Source of the DNA: an uncultured Rubritalea sp.
Lineage (GTDB): Bacteria > Verrucomicrobiota > Verrucomicrobiia > Verrucomicrobiales > Akkermansiaceae
Length of the DNA: 32,023 nucleotides
Assembly (NCBI GenBank): GCA_937981665.1
Contig: CALJOJ010000052.1
Coordinates: forward strand, 1-32,023
Direction of reading: 5' to 3'
Positions 26,065 to 32,023 of this stretch are shown piece after piece. The notes beneath the pieces were generated by a model, which ran no database searches, was not told where the DNA came from, and worked only from the letters and a program-made list of their open reading frames with translations. Numbering within the stretch: the stretch's first letter is position 1; every line of letters begins with the position of its first letter. A program made the translations under genes and the position numbers.

Positions 26065-28053
26065 ATGAACAAAACTCTTTTAACATTACTCCTAGCCTCT
26101 AGCTCGGTTTCTCCACTTTTCGCTCAAAAGCCCCCAAGTCTATCTCCTGGTGGCTCTGCAAGTGGTGGCGGTAACGATACTATCGTAAGACGAGACAGCC
26201 AGCCAGACGCTTCTGCTCACGGGACTGACATCCCAATCATCGATCCTACTAATAAAACCGTCGAAGTCCAAGGTAGACAATACAGCCTTATGGACAATCA
26301 TCTAGGTGGCCAATTCGAGGCATTCTTGGCTACTGATACACTCTCATCCGAGGAAGCAGTCACTTACCGTAAGGTCTTAAGAGAAATTCTTGATACAGTC
26401 TCACCAACGAGAAGTGGCGGACCTAACCTTGGCAAAGCATACAAATTGTTAGAAGTTGCATCAGCATACCCAGGTGACGGAAACCTTTGCGAGTCACTAG
26501 CTAACGCAATCTACTCAGCGCAGCTTACTAAAAACAATATTGGCTCTAAACAAGAGTTTATCGCCAAGCTTCGCCGTGAGGAAAAGACCCTCGTTCGTAA
26601 CATGAGAGTGATCGAACAAAAATCTGAATTTAGCACAGCTGGTGGTGGAAATGGTGGTAGTAAGAGCAGTAACACTGGATCTTCTAAAAGCGGAGCAAGA
26701 ACATCAAGCTCCTCAGGACGTACAGGAAACATCGACTACCAGGTTATGCAAAAGCGCCTCGTAGAGATCACTGCTATCATCAAAAAAACTGAAGTTGAAG
26801 GCACTATTGACCTCACTCAATCAAAAATTCAATACCAAGCAATGATGGTACAGCTATTCATGCAACGTAGATTTGAACACGTCATTATGTCTGCCAGATT
26901 TTACAACCTCATCTATCAAGATGGTGATGTGAAAATGCGCCTAAAGCGTGGTTCTGACACAGAAAAGTTCTTCTCGGAAGGAATAGGTGTTGACCCTACA
27001 GTAGCCGGACTAGATGCAGCTGCTAATGAAGCTATCCGTAAGGTAAAGACGCTAGTTAGTGCCTTTGAAAATAATATCCAAAGTGATCGACTTCACGCTG
27101 CATCAGAGAGACTCGTTGAGTCATTCGCCATCGGTGAATTCGTCACCACAGTTCAGACTATTCCTGCCGAGAGCAAGCTTAAGGTCCTTAAATATGTCCA
27201 AGACGCAAATGACCTCGTAAAAACACTTCAAGCAAAAGATCTGGAGCGCGGTGAAGAACTCAATAGCCGTCTCAGTGAAAGCGCTAGCGACTACAATGCA
27301 TCAGAAGCTCGGTCATACATCGCAGCTAAAAAGACAGAGTCCGAAAGCTACGCAAGAGACGCTAAACTAGCACTCTTCCAAATGAAAAGAGTAACAGATA
27401 CCCAAGAAAGATATAACGAAGAACAACGCTTTAAAACAGCAATGTTTAAAGCTACCTCAGCTTGGCCATCAAACCCAGATCTCAATGAAATCAATGGAAT
27501 GCTAGATGACATCATTGGTAGAGGTCTAGAAGCTGAAGACATGCTGCTCTCAGCCCGTAAAGACTTTGACCGCTATGTAGACACTCAGTCATGGGCTGCG
27601 ATCACTAACGAAGAAAACCTACCACGTTTCCTCGCAGCATTTGGTGTCTCCAAAGAAGAAGAAGACCTTGAGCGCAACAGCATGCTCAAGAAGATCACTG
27701 GCAATAAGACATCAGTCATCGAAGCACTCAGAAAGGCGGAGTCACTAGACCAGAATGGACAGGCAGCAGCAGCATGGGAAACGATCGATATGAAACTCAA
27801 GGAATTTGATGATGATATCGAACTCTCTAAAGCCAGCGCAATCTATAGTGGAAGAGCTGCTGAGTTCACTCAGATCATCTCCAAAGCTAAACAATATGAG
27901 AAGAAATCATCATCTTCAGCCCAAGCACTCACTTGGTACCTGAAAGCTCAAAACATTCACCCAAAGAGTGATTATGCAGCGAATGGCATTGAGCGTATTC
28001 TTCTGAATAAATTTGGAACTAGCGCAGATAAGATTAAGTCTACTGACAATTAA
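26065..28053 (+). CDS. Large helical secreted protein of unknown function
   Basis: A 662-residue exported protein; the signal peptide is MNKTLLTLLLASSSVSPLFA. A Ser/Gly-rich stretch follows cleavage, then VEVQGRQYSLMDNHLGGQFEAFLA, then long charged helices to the end. A second Gly/Ser linker at about 194-223 splits a shorter N-terminal from a long C-terminal helical region. The last ~80 residues (AEFTQIISKAKQYEKKSSSSAQALTW, then PKSDYAANGIERIL) look like a tetratricopeptide-type helix pair. No enzyme motif is visible. It could be a scaffold or periplasmic adaptor. I do not recognise a named family. Confidence 0.75.
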   Translation: MNKTLLTLLLASSSVSPLFAQKPPSLSPGGSASGGGNDTIVRRDSQPDASAHGTDIPIIDPTNKTVEVQGRQYSLMDNHLGGQFEAFLATDTLSSEEAVTYRKVLREILDTVSPTRSGGPNLGKAYKLLEVASAYPGDGNLCESLANAIYSAQLTKNNIGSKQEFIAKLRREEKTLVRNMRVIEQKSEFSTAGGGNGGSKSSNTGSSKSGARTSSSSGRTGNIDYQVMQKRLVEITAIIKKTEVEGTIDLTQSKIQYQAMMVQLFMQRRFEHVIMSARFYNLIYQDGDVKMRLKRGSDTEKFFSEGIGVDPTVAGLDAAANEAIRKVKTLVSAFENNIQSDRLHAASERLVESFAIGEFVTTVQTIPAESKLKVLKYVQDANDLVKTLQAKDLERGEELNSRLSESASDYNASEARSYIAAKKTESESYARDAKLALFQMKRVTDTQERYNEEQRFKTAMFKATSAWPSNPDLNEINGMLDDIIGRGLEAEDMLLSARKDFDRYVDTQSWAAITNEENLPRFLAAFGVSKEEEDLERNSMLKKITGNKTSVIEALRKAESLDQNGQAAAAWETIDMKLKEFDDDIELSKASAIYSGRAAEFTQIISKAKQYEKKSSSSAQALTWYLKAQNIHPKSDYAANGIERILLNKFGTSADKIKSTDN

Positions 28054-28137
28054 GCAGAGCGCGCTATCGCAGAATAACCCATCTCCATAAACAAACATTA
28101 AACCCACTCACCTAACAGTGCAGCTGGCTTTTTTGTA

Positions 28138-28327
28138 TCTTGGATTCTACGAGTAAGCGCAACACTATTTTTAGGTGGGGAAAGCTAGTTAACCGCAAGC
28201 CTTTTTGTGTAGTCGTAATCCTTTGCCATTATAAATGAAAGGATTACGACTACACAAAAAGGCTGTTATTCTCATAAGTCATTGATATGATCGGATTTAA
28301 ATTGTTGCACTTCGGGCTTGATAGTAG
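28138..28327. mobile_element. MITE-like hairpin repeat, copy 1
   Basis: About 190 bp shared with 29948-30136 in the same orientation, roughly 15 differences by eye. The centre is a perfect 27-bp inverted repeat (28198-28224 with 28238-28264) around a 13-nt loop; the arms begin AGCCTTTTTGTGTAGTCG. The outer ends carry an imperfect inverted repeat from CTAC at 28147 to GTAG at 28327. It encodes no protein. The structure suits a non-autonomous mobile element or a large structured RNA; which one cannot be told here. Confidence 0.75.
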
Positions 28328-28339
28328 TATATTGTAATT

Positions 28340-29904
28340 ATGTCACCAGCCTATTCTAAAAAGAATCAACTTCCACATATAAAAAAACATTAACACTAAT
28401 CTCTACCTTTTTAACCAGTATCAGCTTACCGTTATCAGGTTCTACACAACAGCCCAATGTCATTTTAATCTACGCTGACGATCTGGGTTATGGTGACTTG
28501 AGCTGTTATGGTGCTACTATGCTACAGACTCCGAACATCGATAAGCTAGCTACTGAGGGGAAAATATTTACAGATGCACACTCGCCATCAGCAGTCTGCA
28601 CTCCATCCCGTTATGGTCTCCTTACAGGAGAATACCCATATAGGAAAGGTCTCTGGGGGCCGTGCGGGCACACCCAGCCGCTATTGATTGACACAGGCAA
28701 GCTAACCCTGAGTCAGTTATTTAAGAACAAAGGCTATGCTACTGCAGCTATAGGTAAGTGGCATCTAGGCTTCGGTACTGATAAAACCGATTGGAATAAA
28801 CCGCTACGACCTGGCCCACTCGAACTAGGCTTCGACTATTACTTTGGTGTCCCAAAGGTAAACAGTGGCTATCCATATGTATATGTAGAGAATGACCGCG
28901 TCCTGGGATGGGAAGCTAATGACCCTTTAACTACTAAAAAGCCTTACGGGATAACAACAACCTACCCAGCAGATCATGGTAAAAAGACAGCTAATAAATT
29001 TGGGGGAGGAAAGAAAGCGCATGCCATGTATGACGATGAGCGCACAGGTACTTTACTCGCTGAAAAGAGTGTCAAATGGATCACTGAAAACAAAGAAAAA
29101 CCGTTCTTTCTCTATTTACCAACCACTAACATTCACCACCCATTCACCCCTGCCCCTCGCTTCAAGGGTACTAGTCAATGTGGACTATATGGTGATTTCA
29201 TTCATGAGTTAGACTGGATGGTCGGCGAAGTAATGAAGTGCTTAGATGACAACGGAATCACTGACAACACACTCGTCATCTTTACCAGTGACAATGGTGG
29301 TATGTTTAACAATGTAGCAAAAGATGCTTTCGATAAAGGGCATCATCAAAACGGCGAACTGCTTGGGTTTAAATTTGGAGTCTGGGAAGGCGGACACCGT
29401 GTTCCTTTTATTGCAAAGTGGTCGGGGAAGATCAAACCTGGAAGCAAATCCTCTCAGCTAATCAGCGGCATAGATATGCTAGCAACATTTGCAGCCCTTA
29501 CAGAGCAGTCCATTAATGAAAAGCAACTAGCTGATAGCATCAATATCTTACCTGCTATCATAGGTGATCCTACAAAGGCTCTGCGTGAAACATTAGTTCT
29601 ATGTCCTAGCAAAAAAAGCCACTTAGCTCTTCGCAAAGGTAAATGGCTATATATAGGTGCTCAGGGAGCTGGCGGCTTCAATAAGTCACCAGATAAGCAC
29701 GGAGCAGGTGGACCAAAATGTGTCACCTATGTAGGAGATATCAACAGTGATATTAAAGACGGAAAAATCATTAAAGACGCACCTCCTGCACAACTCTATG
29801 ATCTTCAAGCCGATCTCAAGCAGACAACAAACTTACATGATCAACACCCTGAAATCGTCGAGCAAATGAAGCGTCTTCTTAATGAATATAAACTTAAAAA
29901 ATAA
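28340..29904 (+). CDS. Second sulfatase (S1 family), 5' end disrupted
   Basis: The main frame (no stops 28360-29904) encodes a sulfatase: PNVILIYADDLGYGD (calcium-site Asp pair), C-T-P-S-R with the formylglycine cysteine codon at 28597-28599, GKWHLGFG, TTNIHHPF, FTSDNGG and WEGGHRVPFIAKW. Upstream it reads a good signal peptide (KKTLTLISTFLTSISLPLSG), but this frame has no ATG, GTG or TTG until the TTG at 28498, which lies after the essential Asp pair. An ATG at 28340 opens another frame that runs 13 codons into an A7 tract (28381-28387) and soon stops; one extra A there would join it to the sulfatase frame. It is therefore either a fresh pseudogene, a slippage- or phase-regulated gene, or a sequencing error. 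Confidence 0.75.
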
Positions 29905-29936
29905 AAGCCTACTCAGAGGTCATCCAAGTAGGCTTT
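29904..29936 (+). terminator. Probable terminator after the second sulfatase
   Basis: AAAGCCTACT (29904-29913) pairs perfectly with AGTAGGCTTT (29927-29936) over a 13-nt loop, immediately at the stop codon. The T run is only three, so its efficiency is uncertain. Confidence 0.7.
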
Positions 29937-29947
29937 ATAACAAAAAT

Positions 29948-30136
29948 TCTTGGATTCTAGGAGTAAGTACAATACTATTTTTAGGTGAGGAAGCTAGTTA
30001 ACCGCAAGCCTTTTTGTGTAGTCTTAATCCTTCGCCATTATACATGAAAGGATTACGACTACACAAAAAGGCTATTATTATCATAAGTCATTGATATAAA
30101 CGTATTTAAAGTGTTGCACTTCGGGCTTGATAGTAG
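29948..30136. mobile_element. MITE-like hairpin repeat, copy 2
   Basis: Direct copy of 28138-28327. The inverted repeat here is 30007-30033 with 30047-30073, with two mismatches in the left arm, so this copy has drifted from the perfect hairpin of copy 1. It ends 24 bp from the stop of the peroxiredoxin remnant. Together the two copies bracket the second sulfatase. Confidence 0.75.
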
Positions 30137-30160
30137 GATTTAAAATTCTAAATAGATAGA

Positions 30161-30370
30161 TTACTTTGAAAGGAATGCACTAACACCTGCATGGTCTGCA
30201 GTCATTGCGGCTGAACCCTTTTCCCAGTCCATTAGTCACACTTCACCGTGTTCTTCAAAGTGCTGAAGAGTATCGATCACACAGAGATACTCGCGAATAG
30301 GGCGACCCAGTGGCATGTCGTTTACCACTTGGTGACGAACCTTACCTTCAAGGTCGATAAGGAAGAGTCT
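30161..30370 (-). pseudogene. 3' remnant of a 2-Cys peroxiredoxin (AhpC/Prx1 type)
   Basis: About 70 codons. The minus strand reads RLFLIDLEGKVRHQVVND, then MPLGRPIREYL, then QHFEEHGEV. This is the C-terminal part of a typical 2-Cys peroxiredoxin, in which HGEV is normally followed by the resolving cysteine. Here the next codon is TGA (30236-30238), and the same frame continues as LMDWEKGSAAMTADHAGVS to a TAA at 30161. The catalytic thioredoxin-fold part with the peroxidatic cysteine is missing; upstream the sequence switches to the end of the neighbouring lipoprotein gene. This is truncation plus a nonsense change, so a dead fragment. Confidence 0.8.
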
Positions 30371-30371
30371 C

Positions 30372-30695
30372 TTATGGGACTACAAATATATGACTAGGGT
30401 CTGGATCCTCTGGATCTCTCACTTTCATGCCTGATCTCAGGCCTGCTACTTCTACCATGTTTTGATTAAAAGGGTTAAACACAAAACCTGGGCGGCCGGC
30501 TACTGGAGTAGCCAGCGGGATAGCTGAGTTTACAGGGATGGAGGTCTCATCAATGCTCACCAAATCATCAATACGCTGCTCGACGAAAGTTTCATTGATA
30601 ACAGCCTCTCTCTCTGGAACATCTGGAGTAGATCCACATGAGCTTAATAAACAGCCTGATAAAATAGTGATGGGAATGATTAAAAGAATTTTCAT
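30372..30695 (-). CDS. Small lipoprotein of unknown function
   Basis: 107 residues from the ATG at 30695, preferred over the ATG at 30752 because it begins a clean signal peptide MKILLIIPITILSGCLLSSC with two possible lipid cysteines (C15, C20). The mature part is short, acidic and proline-rich and ends VRDPEDPDPSHIFVVP. No family is recognised. Its stop codon overlaps the first bases of the peroxiredoxin remnant, so the downstream junction is a rearrangement point, but the protein itself looks complete. Confidence 0.6.
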   Translation of the reverse strand: MKILLIIPITILSGCLLSSCGSTPDVPEREAVINETFVEQRIDDLVSIDETSIPVNSAIPLATPVAGRPGFVFNPFNQNMVEVAGLRSGMKVRDPEDPDPSHIFVVP

Positions 30696-30789
30696 ACTTA
30701 CAGTCAAAGTCTTATACATTCCTCTCTTATTCAGCAACCCTAAATAATCCAATATTGATAGTTAATCATAGTGAGCGTATAGTATAAAC

Positions 30790-31539
30790 ATGAAACATCT
30801 ATTTCTCCTTTTATCATTTAGTCTCCTACTTCATGGGATACTATCTGCCCAGCTCCCAGAAAACACCCAGCAACTTGTCATCGGCATCGCCCCAGATAGT
30901 AGCTCATCCCACGTCACACTCTCCGTTTTTGAGAAAAACACCAACGGATGGCGACAACAAGGTACAGCTTGGAAAGGTAGGCTTGGTAGAAATGGACTCG
31001 CATGGGGACTAGGACTACATCCATCAAATCTCGCTGGCTTGAAAAAGAAAGAGGGCGACGGTCGCTCACCAGCTGGTCTATTCAAGATAGGATCAGGATC
31101 CAGCTTCAGCTTCGGGTACGCTCCATCTATTCAGAAAAAAACAAATCTACCTTATAAGCAAATCACTACCAAAGACCTGTGGATAGAAGACTCAAAATCA
31201 GCAAGCTATAACCAACACATCCTCCTCGACCACACCCCAAAATCTACTTGGGAAAAGGATGCTCAGATGCGCCAAGGAGACTATGCTCACTCCCTCAAGC
31301 TCTTCATCGCTCACAACGAAGGCACTGCTGAGAAGCGTGCTGTCGCTAATGCTGGCAGTGCTATCTTCTTCCATATCTGGAGATATAGTGGAGCCAAGGC
31401 GACTGCAGGATGTACCACTATGGACCCAACAAAGCTAAAACAGCTGATCGCCCAGATCGACCCTAGCAAAGCCCCCGTTTACCTTCTACTCACTAATGCA
31501 GACTATACTAAATACCGAGCAGCGTGGAAACTTCCATAG
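30790..31539 (+). CDS. Exported YkuD / L,D-transpeptidase-like catalytic domain protein
   Basis: 249 residues; signal peptide about 1-20 (MKHLFLLLSFSLLLHGILSA). It belongs to the branch of YkuD domains with KKEGDGRSPAGLFKIG (86-101), IFFHIWR with H195 and ATAGCTTM with C208, rather than the SHGC form. This matches exported L,D-transpeptidase catalytic-domain proteins of the COG3786/YafK-like type, which cut or form meso-diaminopimelate links in peptidoglycan; some members are hydrolases, so the direction is open. It is divergent from the small lipoprotein, the two starts lying 94 bp apart. Confidence 0.85.
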   Translation: MKHLFLLLSFSLLLHGILSAQLPENTQQLVIGIAPDSSSSHVTLSVFEKNTNGWRQQGTAWKGRLGRNGLAWGLGLHPSNLAGLKKKEGDGRSPAGLFKIGSGSSFSFGYAPSIQKKTNLPYKQITTKDLWIEDSKSASYNQHILLDHTPKSTWEKDAQMRQGDYAHSLKLFIAHNEGTAEKRAVANAGSAIFFHIWRYSGAKATAGCTTMDPTKLKQLIAQIDPSKAPVYLLLTNADYTKYRAAWKLP

Positions 31540-31559
31540 TTCGCATTTATCAAACCACA

Positions 31560-31856
31560 CTATGAGTACCAGTCAACCTCTTCAGCGCTAAGTTCAGCGT
31601 ACAGATCTCTGCCACATAGCTCACCAAGACGCTTCAGCTCAGACTCTAGCACCTGCCACGCGGGCTGACCTGACAGATCCTCTCTGCCACAGTGCGTGCA
31701 CGACGCGTAGCCAGCATAGCTCTCTTTCCTCTGTGGATCATTCTCCTTATTAACAATGGTTAGCACCGGTCTGTCCTCCCATTTTCCTGCAGGAACCAGC
31801 ACTAGAGGATGCATCCAGCACGTCAAAGGCTTATGCAGCCAAGGATCTAATACCAT
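31560..31856 (-). CDS. C-terminal half of a cysteine-cluster (DUF3109/YkgJ-like) protein, probably truncated
   Basis: 98 residues from the ATG at 31856. KPLTCWMHPL followed by CTHCGRE and a helical end resemble, from memory, the C-terminal half of DUF3109-type putative metal- or Fe-S-binding proteins (KPxSCxxxPI, later Cys pair, LxxEL helix). The N-terminal Cys-rich part expected in that family is absent. The frame upstream of the ATG stays open and similar-looking (FKLE precedes the Met) back to a TAG at 31887-31889, then becomes a different gene. I infer a 5'-truncated remnant; a genuine short protein is possible. Confidence 0.5.
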   Translation of the reverse strand: MVLDPWLHKPLTCWMHPLVLVPAGKWEDRPVLTIVNKENDPQRKESYAGYASCTHCGREDLSGQPAWQVLESELKRLGELCGRDLYAELSAEEVDWYS

Positions 31857-31886
31857 TTCTAGTTTGAAATAGGTCTTAAATAATTT

Positions 31887-32023
31887 CTAAATAGCGTTTA
31901 GTTCAGAGCGAATATACGAGTTGCTAAATAATGAGCGGAAGCCTTGCGCTTTGCTCCACCATTCTTTGAGAACCTCCTCGATCGCACTTTCTAAGTCCTC
32001 AAGCTTATCCCAGTGTATGGTGC
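31887..32023 (-). CDS. Partial gene running off the right edge (3' end only)
   Basis: The last 45 codons of a minus-strand gene whose start lies beyond the window. The visible end reads TIHWDKLEDLESAIEEVLKE, then WWSKAQGFRSLFSNSYIRSELNAI, a charged helix followed by an aromatic stretch. No family is recognised. It ends with TAG at 31887-31889, in the same frame as the following cysteine-cluster fragment. Confidence 0.4.
   Translation of the reverse strand, partial: TIHWDKLEDLESAIEEVLKEWWSKAQGFRSLFSNSYIRSELNAI

Noticed and set aside
28138-30136. The two hairpin repeats as a CRISPR array or as insertion-sequence genes
   Set aside because: There are only two copies, 1.8 kb apart with a gene between them, and neither copy contains an open reading frame for a transposase.
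30236-30238. TGA in the peroxiredoxin fragment as a selenocysteine codon
   Set aside because: The fragment lacks the peroxidatic domain and a start, the following residue also departs from the usual proline, and nothing else in the window points to selenocysteine machinery.

Overview
The window looks like chromosomal DNA from a marine-type member of Verrucomicrobiota (PVC group). This is an inference: many secreted proteins and lipoproteins ending in LTSC, FSSC or LPSC, two formylglycine-type sulfatases, three L,D-transpeptidase-like proteins, short intergenic gaps, few clear Shine-Dalgarno sequences and roughly mid-40s G+C. No rRNA, tRNA, CRISPR array or integrase was seen.

Layout. 1-3.1 kb: a complete type I restriction subunit HsdR of the EcoR124I class. 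3.1-4.0 kb: a convergent gene for a penicillin-binding-protein-fold exported protein whose catalytic lysine and KTG box are gone. 4.4-7.8 kb: an RRM RNA-binding protein with an Asn/Arg-rich tail and its own terminator, then transaldolase, a BioH-like hydrolase and ThiD. 7.9-9.6 kb (minus): an overlapping ECF sigma factor / membrane anti-sigma-like / secreted protein operon. 9.9-10.6 kb (minus): an alanine-rich 11-residue-repeat lipoprotein. 10.7-12.7 kb (minus): a DinG-type iron-sulfur helicase. 12.9-17.3 kb (plus): an envelope cluster made of a C39-like cysteine-hydrolase lipoprotein, two tandem YkuD L,D-transpeptidase lipoproteins, a small lipoprotein and a lipoprotein lipase/esterase. 17.4-18.9 kb: an intact sulfatase. 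19.0-23.4 kb (minus): an AsmA-like membrane protein followed by a RapA-type SNF2 ATPase. 23.6-25.5 kb: an ABCG-like half transporter. 25.6-28.1 kb: a small membrane protein and a large helical secreted protein.

The right end (28.1-32.0 kb) is the plastic part. A second sulfatase lacks a usable start in its own frame. It is bracketed by two ~190-bp direct copies of a hairpin-bearing repeat that looks like a MITE. Next to the second copy is the 3' remnant of a peroxiredoxin gene, with a TGA where the resolving cysteine should be. Further right are a lipoprotein, a third YkuD-like protein, what looks like the C-terminal half of a cysteine-cluster protein, and the 3' end of a gene that runs off the window.

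The genes point to a cell investing in envelope and peptidoglycan remodelling (L,D-transpeptidases, a degenerate D,D-peptidase, lipoprotein hydrolases, an ECF sigma factor) and in sulfated polysaccharide use. The observations most worth following are the repeat-bracketed sulfatase with its A7-tract lesion, the pseudo-D,D-peptidase, and the terminator hairpin inside the signal-peptide codons of the lipase gene.
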